The notes under the pieces were generated by a model. That model saw only the letters and a program-made list of their open reading frames with translations. It did not search any database and was not told the origin of the DNA. A program made the translations under genes and the position numbers. Below are positions 15,601-24,565 of a stretch of 33,776 nt of DNA, piece after piece. Positions within the stretch are counted from its first letter, which is position 1. Each line of letters opens with the position of its first letter. Source of the stretch: Treponema sp. (GTDB lineage Bacteria; Spirochaetota; Spirochaetia; Treponematales; Treponemataceae); contig JAFZYR010000035.1 in NCBI GenBank assembly GCA_017616165.1, forward strand, positions 1 through 33,776. The letters are read 5' to 3'.

Positions 15601-16827
15601 TTAAAGAATTACGTTATTAAGCTTTAACAATTCTCTTGCAGAATCTACGCTGTCTGTTCCATGAAGGTTTTTAATTGGTGCAAATTCTGATTTGCGTTCA
15701 ACCTCAAAGGCAAGGTTGTTGTCCATCATGTGAACCATATCAAGAACGAGCAGCTCAAATTTGTAGCCGTTAGGTTCTGTCGGAGAAACCTTAGTGCCGT
15801 CTGCAGCAATATAAGGAATCTTCTTTTCAACAACATGAACCTCAAGGCTGTCATTTACAATCTGCTCAAGCTTATCAAGTGCAAACAGGTAGTTCAAGAT
15901 TACGCCGAATTTGTAGGTAAGGCTTCCGTCCAAATCCTTTGCTTCGGCCATTTCCTTTGACATTTCGTAGTATTCAACAATGGAAGGCTTTCCGTCTTCA
16001 AGGCACAAAAGTCCCATTTTTTCATGAGGCTCAACCTTGCGTACAACCTTTGAAGCACTCTGATATTTTCCTTCGATGGTGGCACCTACAAAAACAGGGT
16101 CGGCAATTTTCTGCAGTACATTATCTACTGCAAAAATATTAATCCATTTAACTCCGCGTGCATGAAGGTCCTTGTCCAGACCTGCCTTTACCATGGAAGT
16201 AAACCAGCCGCCGTTTCCGTTAGGGGAGGTAGCAAGTCTTCCTTTTTCTTCGAGTAAAAGCTTTCCGTCATAATCAACAGCGCAGGCCATATCCTGAATA
16301 AAGAATTTAACAAAGGACTTGTCGTAGCCAAAATAATTATGCTCGGCAAAAAAGCCCTTGGTTGCTTCATCATTTTTTTCGCTGGTCATTATGTACAAAG
16401 GAACATAAACACCTGCCTGCTTTACAACCTCAAGAAGATTATTAATGAGGCATTCAAAGATATACAGGTGACGTGTCTGTCCTACGTCAAAGCAGCCCTT
16501 TGGAAGGTCAAAGCCAAGTCTGGTTCCCATTCCGCCGGCAAGAAGAACTGCAGCAACTTCGCCTTTTTGAATTGCTTCAAGTCCAAGCTTTTCGTAAGCT
16601 GCTTTGTTTCCGTCAATTTCATCAATGCTCAAGGCCGGAGGAGGAGCAAAGCTTCCGCGCTGTGACTGCGAGGAGCTTCCGATTTTGTCTAAATCATTCC
16701 AGTTGATATTTTCAATCTGCTTAAGAAGCTCCTGCTTTGCAGTGTCGTCCAGGCTTTCAAAATATCTTAGAACCTGCTCCTGATTTTTATCCTGTAATAT
16801 TTTTTTTGCGTCATCAAATGTAATCAT
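15601..16827 (-). CDS. UDPGP-family uridylyltransferase, probably UDP-N-acetylhexosamine pyrophosphorylase
   Basis: A 408-residue nucleotidyltransferase. The signature LLAGGMGTRLGFDLPKG (about residues 93-109) binds UTP. SPNGNGGWFTSM and IVEYYEMSKEMA resemble the PDGNGG and VEYSE motifs of eukaryote-type UAP enzymes more than bacterial GalU or GlmU. It would make UDP-GlcNAc or UDP-GalNAc from UTP and the sugar 1-phosphate; UDP-glucose remains possible. The ATG lies only six bases after the potD stop, with no ribosome-binding site of its own, so it appears to be the last gene of the polyamine-transport operon. Confidence 0.82.
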   Translation of the reverse strand: MITFDDAKKILQDKNQEQVLRYFESLDDTAKQELLKQIENINWNDLDKIGSSSQSQRGSFAPPPALSIDEIDGNKAAYEKLGLEAIQKGEVAAVLLAGGMGTRLGFDLPKGCFDVGQTRHLYIFECLINNLLEVVKQAGVYVPLYIMTSEKNDEATKGFFAEHNYFGYDKSFVKFFIQDMACAVDYDGKLLLEEKGRLATSPNGNGGWFTSMVKAGLDKDLHARGVKWINIFAVDNVLQKIADPVFVGATIEGKYQSASKVVRKVEPHEKMGLLCLEDGKPSIVEYYEMSKEMAEAKDLDGSLTYKFGVILNYLFALDKLEQIVNDSLEVHVVEKKIPYIAADGTKVSPTEPNGYKFELLVLDMVHMMDNNLAFEVERKSEFAPIKNLHGTDSVDSARELLKLNNVIL

Positions 16828-16833
16828 AAGCTT

Positions 16834-17883
16834 TTAGTCTGCTATAAAGCGTATTGTTTCCCACTTTTCGTTGAATTTTTCAAGGTCTTCGCCAACGTCA
16901 AGCTTGAGTTCACCGCCAGCCATTTCTTCTGCCTTATACATAGGAACAGTTGTGCGGAGCTTATCTGCTTCGAGGTTTACATAGCCTGGGAAGCGGAAGT
17001 CATCAAGGAACATTGCATAGATTTCCGGGCGATGGATAAAGTTAATAAAGTCCATAGCGCGGTCATAGTGCTTTGCACCCTTAAGGATTACCATTGAGTC
17101 AAGGTACATTGGACCGCCTTCCTTTGGAATAAAGAAGTCAATCATAGCATCCTGCTTTTCTTCCGGAACTTCACCGTATACAACTTCGGCATAGCCCTGA
17201 CATACCCAGAAGTCACCGGCAGCAAAGGATTTACCAAAGCCTTCGGCATCAAACTTTACAAGGTTTGGCTTCCACTGAGTATTGATAAGGTCTGTAGCAG
17301 CCTGAAGCTTTGCATCATCAACAGTGTTTACAGAAAGTCCCTGGTAAGCAAGAGCATCACCAATAACCTCGCGCATATCGTCCATCATTGACATATGACC
17401 CTTAAGGTCTGTGCGTGAGAAAATGTTCCATGACTTTTCATAGTCGGTAACCTTCTGCTTGTTTACTGCAATACCAGCCATACCAAGATAATATGGAACC
17501 TGCCAGTTCATGTCAGGGTCAAAGGTCATAAGCTGCTTGCATGCAGGGTTGATATACTTTTTGTTTGTGAACTTTGTCTGATCAATCTGCTGAAGCATCT
17601 TCTGATTAATCATGATTGAAGTATAGTCCTGAGAAGGGAAGGTAATGTCGTATCCCTTAGCTCCAGCCTTGAGCTTGGCGTACATAACTTCGTTTGAATC
17701 AAAGGTGTCTACCTTTACAGTACAATTAAATTCTTTTTCAAAAGCCTGAAGTACTGAATCTGGAGTATAGTAAGTCCAGTTATAAAGGTACAGAATTCCA
17801 TCATCTTCATCTTTACAGCTTGTGAGTGTGAGTGATGAAGCGACCAGCAATGTTGCAGCGAGTGCGAACAAAAATCTTTTCAT
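16834..17883 (-). CDS. potD: Spermidine/putrescine ABC transporter, substrate-binding lipoprotein
   Basis: A 349-residue periplasmic solute-binding protein. Its lipobox LTSC puts the acylated cysteine at C23. The mature part starts LYLYNWTYYTPDSVLQAFEK, the typical PotD beginning, and continues with KAGAKGYDITFPSQDY and DFWVCQGYAEVVYG. The start is fixed by AAAGGAG (17892-17898), eight bases before the ATG. A longer frame back to 17976 only translates the Family A repeat. It is preceded by potC with a 110-base gap that is mostly repeat. Confidence 0.94.
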   Translation of the reverse strand: MKRFLFALAATLLVASSLTLTSCKDEDDGILYLYNWTYYTPDSVLQAFEKEFNCTVKVDTFDSNEVMYAKLKAGAKGYDITFPSQDYTSIMINQKMLQQIDQTKFTNKKYINPACKQLMTFDPDMNWQVPYYLGMAGIAVNKQKVTDYEKSWNIFSRTDLKGHMSMMDDMREVIGDALAYQGLSVNTVDDAKLQAATDLINTQWKPNLVKFDAEGFGKSFAAGDFWVCQGYAEVVYGEVPEEKQDAMIDFFIPKEGGPMYLDSMVILKGAKHYDRAMDFINFIHRPEIYAMFLDDFRFPGYVNLEADKLRTTVPMYKAEEMAGGELKLDVGEDLEKFNEKWETIRFIAD

Positions 17884-17902
17884 TAATTTATCTCCTTTCT
17901 TC

Positions 17903-17980
17903 GTCATTGCGAGGACCCAGAGCGTAGCGAAGGGGACGTGGCAATCCACAACTAGATTGCCGCGCTGCGCTCGCAATGAC
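17903..17980. repeat. Family A inverted pair between potC and potD
   Basis: A plus-oriented unit (17903-17948), lengthened by an internal GACCCAGAGCGTAGCGAAGG stretch, faces a minus-oriented unit (17955-17980). The ends GTCATTGCGAG and CTCGCAATGAC are complementary, so the operon mRNA can form a long hairpin here. Confidence 0.9.
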
Positions 17981-17993
17981 GTATTATTTCAAA

Positions 17994-18875
17994 TTAATGT
18001 CCCGCAGCAAAGCCTTTCAAGCCTTTTCGACAGATGAAAGCGATACTGCAAGTTATCAAAATCATTACAACAGAAAGTGAGTTTATTACCGGTGAAACGC
18101 CAAAGCGGATCATAGAATAAACGTAAAGAGGCAGGGTTGTAGAGCCCGGTCCCGAAACAAAGAAGGTAATAACAAAGTCTTCGAGCGACATTGTAATTGC
18201 CATCAAAAAGCCCGAAAGAATGCCTGGGAAAATTGCAGGAACTACAACCTTAAGCATGGTCTGGCGTTCTGTAGCTCCAAGGTCGTGTGCGGCTTCGATG
18301 ATTGAATAATCAAATTCATCAAGGCGGGCATTTACCATAAGGAAAACAAACGGAAGACAGAAGGTTGTATGTGCGGCAAAAACCGTAAACAATCCAAGCG
18401 GCAGATGGATTCCGCTAAAGAAAATTACCATGGAAATACCAATGATAACCTCAGGCAGAACCATAGGAAGATAGGTAAGGGTCTGAATAAACTTCTTTCC
18501 CTTAAACTTATACCAGTTTACACCGATTGAAGCCATTGTACCAAGCAAAGTCGAAACCAGAGCAGAAGAAAGGGCAACAATCAGACTGTTCAAAAGGGCT
18601 GTCCACAAGGCATTTGAATTAAAGAAAAGCTCCTTGTACCAGCGCATACTAAAGTTTGTAAACTCTGCACTTTTGCCTTCGTTGAACGAATAAAAAATAA
18701 TTACGAACAATGGAAGGAAAAGGAACAGAAGCGTAATCCACAAAACAGTTTTTGAAAAAGACCACTTATGCTGACCTGCTTTTTTCCAGGTGCGTCTTGC
18801 GTGACGTGCATTTTCGGAAACAGGCTTTTTTGAGCGGAGGGCTTCGCTTATAGCAATAAATACGTTCTTTGCCAT
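17994..18875 (-). CDS. potC: Spermidine/putrescine ABC transporter permease PotC
   Basis: A 293-residue inner-membrane permease with about six hydrophobic helices, the first near residues 45-65. The conserved cytoplasmic loop reads EAAHDLGATERQTMLKVVVP, followed by FPGILSGF, which is the EAA loop that docks on the ATPase. The N-terminus has about 30 extra basic residues. Its ATG overlaps the potB stop by one base (TAATG), so translation is coupled. A Family A pair follows the stop, before potD. Confidence 0.93.
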   Translation of the reverse strand: MAKNVFIAISEALRSKKPVSENARHARRTWKKAGQHKWSFSKTVLWITLLFLFLPLFVIIFYSFNEGKSAEFTNFSMRWYKELFFNSNALWTALLNSLIVALSSALVSTLLGTMASIGVNWYKFKGKKFIQTLTYLPMVLPEVIIGISMVIFFSGIHLPLGLFTVFAAHTTFCLPFVFLMVNARLDEFDYSIIEAAHDLGATERQTMLKVVVPAIFPGILSGFLMAITMSLEDFVITFFVSGPGSTTLPLYVYSMIRFGVSPVINSLSVVMILITCSIAFICRKGLKGFAAGH

Positions 18876-19786
18876 TAGTTTGTACCTCCAATATAGTTTT
18901 CTTCTTTTGTAGTCTTAGTCTTGAGCTTGGCTTCCTGAGTATTGGCTCTTGTAATCCAGGCAATACCGGCAACAGAAATAATTGTAATTACCATAGAGAA
19001 GGCTGCTGCCAAAGGCCAGTTGCGGACCTTCTGAACCTGGTCTACGATGATGTTACCAAGCATGTACGAGTCTTTACCACCGACGAGGAGCGGAACAGTG
19101 TAGGCACCAAAAATCGGGATAAAGGTAAAAATCAAAGCAGAAACAATACCACTCTTAATTCCCGGAATCAAAACCTTAAACATAGACTGAGGCTTTGTTG
19201 CACCAAGGTCGCGGGCGGCTTCCAGCAGAGAAAAATCAAAGCGGTCTACTGCAGTAAAGATTGGCAGGATTGCATAAGGAATATACATGTAAACGCTTAC
19301 AAGAATTACAGCCTTTGTATTGTAAAGGAACGGAACATAATCCTTTGTAAGATGCAGTGCCAGAAGTACCTGGTTTAAAATACCGTCGTTGTTCAAAATG
19401 CTCATCCAGGCAAAAATACGGATAAGCGAGTTTGTCCAGAACGGAATAATTACCAGAAACAGAAAGAAGGTCTGATGACGGCTGCGTGCCATTGCATACG
19501 CACTTGGAATTGCAACCAGAATGGTAAACAACGTAGAAAGTATTGTAATCTTGAGCGTGCGCAGTACAATCAGGCCGTATTCAGGCTTGAACATCTGCTT
19601 GTAAGCCTTTAGAGAAAACTTCCATTCAACACCACCGTAGGTTCCCTTTTTGAGGAAGCTGTAAATAAAAATGATGATGAGTGGAGTTACAAAGAAAATG
19701 ATGAACCACAGTCCCATCGGCCAGCCGTAGAACGAGCCCATACAAAGGAGCTTGTCTTTATCTTTATTCAAAGTCTTATCTTTCAT
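18875..19786 (-). CDS. potB: Spermidine/putrescine ABC transporter permease PotB
   Basis: A 303-residue partner permease. The EAA loop is EAARDLGATKPQSMFKVLIP with GIKSGIVSALI after it. The large hydrophobic helices and the GAYTVPLLVGGKDSYMLGNI segment are typical of PotB/PotC-type permeases. It begins six bases after the potA stop and overlaps potC by one base. The C-terminus is basic and threonine-rich. Confidence 0.93.
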   Translation of the reverse strand: MKDKTLNKDKDKLLCMGSFYGWPMGLWFIIFFVTPLIIIFIYSFLKKGTYGGVEWKFSLKAYKQMFKPEYGLIVLRTLKITILSTLFTILVAIPSAYAMARSRHQTFFLFLVIIPFWTNSLIRIFAWMSILNNDGILNQVLLALHLTKDYVPFLYNTKAVILVSVYMYIPYAILPIFTAVDRFDFSLLEAARDLGATKPQSMFKVLIPGIKSGIVSALIFTFIPIFGAYTVPLLVGGKDSYMLGNIIVDQVQKVRNWPLAAAFSMVITIISVAGIAWITRANTQEAKLKTKTTKEENYIGGTN

Positions 19787-19792
19787 AGGGCG

Positions 19793-20983
19793 TTATTTGT
19801 TGATGTCTTCTACAATATAGCCGTCTTCTGCCGACCACGAAACATATACACGGTCCTTCCACTGAATAACCGGGCCGTCGTCCATGTAATCTGTATGCTG
19901 CTTGAATACCTTGATGATTTTGCCTGTATCAAGCTTTACATAAAACTTTGACTGGAAGCCAGAATAAATAGGCTCTTCTACAATTCCGCTGAATACGTTT
20001 ACATCTGTGCGTCCACCGGTTTCAGGCGGTTCAAGTGTAATGCGGATTTTTTCAGGGCGGATTGTAAAGGCAACCTTCTGTCCCTTGTCTGTATTTTCGT
20101 AGTCTGTAACCTGCATGTAGCGGTCCAAAGCTGCTGTTGCTTCTGTATCAGAGGCCAATGGTGCCTGCTTACCAAGCTCTGGAATGCTAAGGGTAGCCAT
20201 AAAGTCATCGTTACCGTTTGCATCCTTGTGTGGTACGCAGTCTACAACCTCTGCATCAAACAGGTTTGTTTCGCCAATAAACTGAGCTACAAACTGAGTT
20301 GCAGGGCTTTCGTAAATTTCGTATGGAGTACCAATCTGAAGCACGTGTCCTGCGTTCATAACTGCAATGCGGTCAGAAACAGAAAGCGCTTCGCTCTGGT
20401 CGTGAGTTACATAAATAAAGGTAATACCAATCTGGTCGTGCAAGCGGTCAAGATCAATCAAAAGGTTTGCACGAAGCTTAGCATCCAGGGCACTAAGCGG
20501 CTCGTCGAGCAGCAATACCTTTGGCTCGTTGATGAGGGCGCGGGCAATTGCTACACGCTGCTTCTGGCCGCCACTAAGCTGATTTGGTTTTTTGTCTATA
20601 TGCTGATCCAGCTGAACAAGGTGAACGTATTCGCGTACCTTTTTGTCCAGCTCGTCTTTAGGCATTTTTTTGAGGCGCAAAGAAAAAGCAACGTTTTCGT
20701 AAACAGTCATATGCGGAAACAGTGCATAAGTCTGGAAAACTGTGTTTGATTCGCGCTTGTCTGGATTTAATGGGATTACGTTCTTGTCATCAAAAAGAAC
20801 AACTCCGTCATCCGGAAATTCAAAGCCTGCAATAATGCGGAGGAGTGTGGTTTTACCACAACCTGAAGGACCAAGAAGAGAAAAGAATTCTCCTGGTTTA
20901 ATAGTAAAGTTGATGTCATCCAAGGCTACAAAATCGCCAAATTTTTTGGATACATGATCAATGGTAACCTGACTTCCTTTCAT
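19793..20983 (-). CDS. potA: Spermidine/putrescine ABC transporter ATPase PotA
   Basis: A 396-residue ABC ATPase that powers uptake. Walker A is GPSGCGKT (38-45), the signature is LSGGQ (136-140), Walker B is LLLDE (157-161) and the H-loop is YVTHDQSEAL. A C-terminal regulatory TOBE-like region (about 240-396) follows, with IRPEKIRI and WSAEDGYI. It heads the operon potA-potB-potC-potD plus the UDP-sugar pyrophosphorylase. TTGAGG before the ATG is the ribosome-binding site. A promoter with a consensus -35 lies at 21100-21128. Confidence 0.95.
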   Translation of the reverse strand: MKGSQVTIDHVSKKFGDFVALDDINFTIKPGEFFSLLGPSGCGKTTLLRIIAGFEFPDDGVVLFDDKNVIPLNPDKRESNTVFQTYALFPHMTVYENVAFSLRLKKMPKDELDKKVREYVHLVQLDQHIDKKPNQLSGGQKQRVAIARALINEPKVLLLDEPLSALDAKLRANLLIDLDRLHDQIGITFIYVTHDQSEALSVSDRIAVMNAGHVLQIGTPYEIYESPATQFVAQFIGETNLFDAEVVDCVPHKDANGNDDFMATLSIPELGKQAPLASDTEATAALDRYMQVTDYENTDKGQKVAFTIRPEKIRITLEPPETGGRTDVNVFSGIVEEPIYSGFQSKFYVKLDTGKIIKVFKQHTDYMDDGPVIQWKDRVYVSWSAEDGYIVEDINK

Positions 20984-21099
20984 TCAAGTGACCTCAATCT
21001 AAAAAAATGATAAGCCGCACATACGCACGACAAAAAGCACTTTCTTACAAAAACTTAGCTATTTTGCTGGGTCGTTTAGTAATCTTTCTTTCTAGTGAT

Positions 21100-21128
21100 A
21101 AAATGCAACATATACGCGATTATGTCAA
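21100..21128 (-). promoter_or_regulatory. Promoter of the pot operon
   Basis: On the minus strand a consensus TTGACA (21128-21123), a 17-base spacer and CATTTT (21105-21100). The -10 is weak but keeps the key A2 and T6. It would give a leader of roughly 110 bases. Confidence 0.5.
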
Positions 21129-21136
21129 GTAAAATT

Positions 21137-21164
21137 TTGAAATTATACCAATTTATGATAAAAT
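21137..21164 (+). promoter_or_regulatory. Promoter of the 70-aa membrane-protein gene
   Basis: TTGAAA (21137-21142), a 16-base spacer and TAAAAT (21159-21164) with an extended TG two bases earlier. CAGGAG follows before the ATG. Confidence 0.65.
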
Positions 21165-21182
21165 GTTTTCAGGAGTTTTTAT

Positions 21183-21395
21183 ATGTTTACTATTATATTA
21201 GGAATACTTTTTATAGCCTTTACCGTTTTTGCCTGCCTCCCCGTGGGCCCTCTTGCCTGGGGCGCAGATGTAATATCCTTCCTAAAGGGCTGCGCTCCGG
21301 TTCTTTCTGCTTTTATAGGCTTTATCTGCTTTTTCATTGGTGCCGCTGACATAAAGGATAAGAAAGAAGCAAAGAAGGAAGAGGGGTCGGAGTAA
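21183..21395 (+). CDS. Small two-helix membrane protein, unknown function
   Basis: I do not recognise this 70-residue protein. It has two hydrophobic stretches (about residues 2-25 and 38-54, the second with VLSAFIGFICFFIGAA) and a soluble tail rich in Lys and Glu (DIKDKKEAKKEEGSE). Two glycine/proline turns (PVGPLAWG) separate the helices. CAGGAG lies before the ATG and a good promoter is upstream. It is divergent from potA and converges on the cyclase gene, with a Family A pair filling the junction. Confidence 0.72.
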   Translation: MFTIILGILFIAFTVFACLPVGPLAWGADVISFLKGCAPVLSAFIGFICFFIGAADIKDKKEAKKEEGSE

Positions 21396-21462
21396 TGGAT
21401 TGCTTCGCCTTCGGCTCGCAATGACACGTCATTGCGAGGAGCGGAAGCGACGTGGCAATCCA
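21396..21462. repeat. Family A inverted pair between convergent genes
   Basis: A minus-oriented unit (21396-21425) and a plus-oriented unit (21428-21462) meet at CAATGACACGTCATTG. The pair starts directly after the small-protein stop and ends one base before the cyclase stop, so it occupies the whole junction. Confidence 0.9.
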
Positions 21463-21463
21463 C

Positions 21464-24400
21464 TTACAGCTCGTATGTCTTCATCATGCCCTTGCCTTTG
21501 ACGTCGCATTCTTCCATGCGGCATTTGAGGTGGCGGCCCGGGCTTTCTACTGCATCCTTTACCGACTGAGTAATGCGGATGTGACCGGGAGTACAGGCAC
21601 TTTCCATACGGCTGGCTACGTTTACGGTGTCGCCCCAGATATCGTAAATAAACTTGTTTTCACCGATTACGCCGGCAATTACAGGGCCACTGTTCAAACC
21701 AATTCTTATATTAAACTTAATCTTTGCAGTCTTATTGTATTCTGCTAAATCCTTGTACATTCCAATAGCAAATTTGAGCATAGTTTCTGCATGCTTTTCG
21801 TTAGGGTTTGGAACACCGCAGGCTGCCATGTAGGCGTCTCCGATTGTCTTGATTTTTTCTACACCCATGTGGGCAGCGCGCTTATCAAAACGAGAGGTGA
21901 GTGCATTGAGCGAGCTTACAATGTTTTCTGCCGATTCATTGCTGGTGGTTTTTGTAAAGCCGACAATATCCGAGAAAAGTACGGTTACGTTTTTGTAGCT
22001 GTCGGCAATGGTTCGTTCACCGGCAAGCCCCTTCATTCGTTCTGCAATAGAAACAGGAAGAATACTTCTTAGCAGGCGGTCAGAATCATCCTTGGCCATC
22101 TGCAGCTCTACGGTTGCCATCTGAATCTGGGTTTCGAGCATGAGCTGGCGCTTTTTGTTTACGTGAATTACAAGCAGGAAGATGAGGACTACAATTCCCA
22201 TAAATACCGAAATAACTGCAATCCAGAAACCGTAGCGCTGGTAAATAAACGGCTTTTGAATAAAATGTACGACCGCAGGTTCAAGCGAAGTAAATTCGTC
22301 GGCATTTGTGATGTTTACAAAGAAGGTATATTCACCAGGCTTAAGGTTTGTGTAAGAAACCGTGCGGTTTGTTGTATAATCAGAAAACTTTGTATCAAAG
22401 CCCTGCATCATACGGCTAAAGCGGTTCTGTTCACTTGCAATAAAGCTCAAGCCTGTGTATTTAATGTCTATGTGCTTTGTTCCCGGCGGAATGATAATGG
22501 TCTGGTCAAAGTCTGTGTATTCAACCTCATCAACCATTACGCTTTCTATCTGAACCAGAGGAAGCACGTTTTTGTTGCGGATTTTGAGCGGGTCGTAAAG
22601 GGCATAGCCGTCTGTCATTGTAAACCAGATGCGTCCATGAGAATCAAGCATACTGAGCGCTGTAGAGTTTGCACCGCTGGACTTAAGACCATCATTCTGT
22701 GAATAGAATTTTATGTTAAGGTTATCGCGTTCGCCCCGTTCAATCTGATAGAAGTTTTCATAAGGGGTAGAGGTAATTCCGCGGTTGCTTACCATCCATA
22801 CAATGCCGCTTGTGTCAGGAATCATCTGGAAAATTGAGTCTGACTGCAGACCCTGTTCAGAAGTAAAATTGAAGATTGATGTGTCGCCAAAATCATTGTT
22901 TATGTCTGTGCGCACAAGGCTTATACCGGTTCCTGTACAAATCCAGAAGCCGCCTTCCTTGTCTGCAGAAATTTTAAATATTACGTTTCCTGCAAGTCCT
23001 TCGCTCTGAGAAAACTTTTTTACAAGCTTGTAATTGCGAAGGATGTATATACCGCCGCCATCTGTACCAACCCAGATCTGACCGGCTGCATCCTCGTAAA
23101 GACACATAATATATTCGTTGTTAAAGCCGTTGGTTGAGTTATAGTTTTGAATGGAACCATCCTTTTTAATAATGGAAAGTCCTGTTGTAGTACCGCAGTA
23201 AAGGTCTCCGGCCTTTGATTCCAAAGATACACGGGTTTTGTTGCCTGCAAGTCCTTCATCGGTTGTCCAGTTGAGGATTCCGTCTTTTGTAATTCGTACC
23301 TGGGCCGGTGCAGTGTAGCAGTTTACAAGCAGGTCGCCGTTTTGAGCCAGCGCAATGTGACGTATACGTGTGTTGCTGCAAAACTGTGTTGCTTCGTTTT
23401 CTATCTGATCTTCGCCGTTTTTATAGCACAAAAGTCCTTCGTCAGAGCCAACCCATACATTTCCGCTTTTGTCCTCGCAGATTGCATTAACACCGGTATT
23501 CAAAATAGTCATACGGAATTTTCCGGGGCTTATTTTGCCGATACCTTCGGAGTCGGTGGTTACCCATACGTTTCCTTCGCGGTCTTCAAACAGCTTGTTG
23601 ATGGTGCTGTTCATAATTGATTTGGAGCCTTCATAGGTGGTGTACTTTCCGTTTGTGCAAAGAACAATTCCCTTTTGAGTTCCAAACCAGATTGTGCCGT
23701 ATTTATCAAAATAAATGTCGTAAACAGGAGTGTTGTCCAGGAAGGTGCCGGATTCTATTTTTGTTATCTTTCCGTTTGAAAATTTTACAAGACCCTTTTC
23801 GCTAAGACTAATCCAGAAGTCTCCGTTTGGATCCTGAGTAATGCATGAGAAAATAAAGTCACCTTCGCCATCCAACTGTGAAAAACGATGGAATACATTG
23901 TCTGAATAATAGTAAAGACCTCTATTTTCTGAGGTTACCATCCAGATTCTATCTGCGGTATCCTTGTAAAACTGAGATACAATAATAAAATCCATGCTTT
24001 CTTCGTTTTCGAATTTTGGAGTTACAAATTTTCCTTCGGGAGTAAGATATACAACACCGCTTGCAGTACCAATCCAGATATTGTGGTTGCGGTCTTCTGC
24101 AAAGGCACGGATTGAATTATTAGGCAGTCCGTTTTCGGTAGAGTACTGCTGTGTAGAGTTTTTACCTATTCTCTGGGCACCTTCGTCGTTTGAACCTACC
24201 CAGATGTTTTTCTGCGAATCCTGAAAAATTGAGCGTGCAGAAATAAAAGAATATTCTTTGTTTGAATATTTGTTTATGCTTTTAAATTCGTAGCCGTCAA
24301 AGCGTACAAGAGCTTCATAGCTTCCAAAATACATATAACCGTCGTCTGACTGAAGTACGTCTGAAACAGAGTTTCCAGGAAGTCCGTCGGTGCTTGTCCA

Positions 24401-24505
24401 GGTGCGGGTTACATAATTATCGAGCTCCGAAAACTGAGCGTATGCGTTTACTGTAAGAAAAAAGAATGATAATATAATTGTTACTATATAAAAGCGTCTT
24501 TTCAT
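21464..24505 (-). CDS. Beta-propeller sensor / Y_Y_Y / class III adenylate cyclase fusion
   Basis: A 1013-residue membrane sensor. The signal sequence ends near AYA (residue 23). Residues about 30-650 are many repeats of the two-component-propeller type (for example DGLPGNSVSDVLQSDDGYMYFGS, shown here as DGLPGNSVSDV then DGYMYFGS; NIWVGSNDEG; QIWVGTDGGGIY). A Y_Y_Y-like domain follows (about 680-750, YTNLKPGEYTFFV), then one membrane helix (759-781), a short coiled linker and a class III cyclase domain. The cyclase keeps both metal aspartates D846 (FSDIVGFT) and D890, adenine-selecting K886 (KTIGD) and D955 (YDIWGD), plus N962 and R966, so it is predicted to make cAMP. The propeller would face the periplasm and sense a ligand, perhaps a glycan. 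This propeller usually drives histidine kinases. Confidence 0.9.
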   Translation of the reverse strand: MKRRFYIVTIILSFFFLTVNAYAQFSELDNYVTRTWTSTDGLPGNSVSDVLQSDDGYMYFGSYEALVRFDGYEFKSINKYSNKEYSFISARSIFQDSQKNIWVGSNDEGAQRIGKNSTQQYSTENGLPNNSIRAFAEDRNHNIWIGTASGVVYLTPEGKFVTPKFENEESMDFIIVSQFYKDTADRIWMVTSENRGLYYYSDNVFHRFSQLDGEGDFIFSCITQDPNGDFWISLSEKGLVKFSNGKITKIESGTFLDNTPVYDIYFDKYGTIWFGTQKGIVLCTNGKYTTYEGSKSIMNSTINKLFEDREGNVWVTTDSEGIGKISPGKFRMTILNTGVNAICEDKSGNVWVGSDEGLLCYKNGEDQIENEATQFCSNTRIRHIALAQNGDLLVNCYTAPAQVRITKDGILNWTTDEGLAGNKTRVSLESKAGDLYCGTTTGLSIIKKDGSIQNYNSTNGFNNEYIMCLYEDAAGQIWVGTDGGGIYILRNYKLVKKFSQSEGLAGNVIFKISADKEGGFWICTGTGISLVRTDINNDFGDTSIFNFTSEQGLQSDSIFQMIPDTSGIVWMVSNRGITSTPYENFYQIERGERDNLNIKFYSQNDGLKSSGANSTALSMLDSHGRIWFTMTDGYALYDPLKIRNKNVLPLVQIESVMVDEVEYTDFDQTIIIPPGTKHIDIKYTGLSFIASEQNRFSRMMQGFDTKFSDYTTNRTVSYTNLKPGEYTFFVNITNADEFTSLEPAVVHFIQKPFIYQRYGFWIAVISVFMGIVVLIFLLVIHVNKKRQLMLETQIQMATVELQMAKDDSDRLLRSILPVSIAERMKGLAGERTIADSYKNVTVLFSDIVGFTKTTSNESAENIVSSLNALTSRFDKRAAHMGVEKIKTIGDAYMAACGVPNPNEKHAETMLKFAIGMYKDLAEYNKTAKIKFNIRIGLNSGPVIAGVIGENKFIYDIWGDTVNVASRMESACTPGHIRITQSVKDAVESPGRHLKCRMEECDVKGKGMMKTYEL

Positions 24506-24511
24506 AAAGAT

Positions 24512-24541
24512 AGTATATACCAGAGCAAAGGTTTTTTACAA
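24512..24541 (-). promoter_or_regulatory. Promoter of the cyclase gene, leaderless position
   Basis: On the minus strand TTGTAA (24541-24536), an 18-base spacer and TATACT (24517-24512). Only six bases separate the -10 from the ATG, and there is no ribosome-binding site. Confidence 0.6.
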
Positions 24542-24565
24542 GAAAAATCGTAGGGGTTTTCTCTT

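Noticed and set aside
17884..17976. A longer potD start
   Set aside because: The extra codons are the Family A repeat, and a strong ribosome-binding site plus a lipoprotein signal peptide mark the start at 17883.
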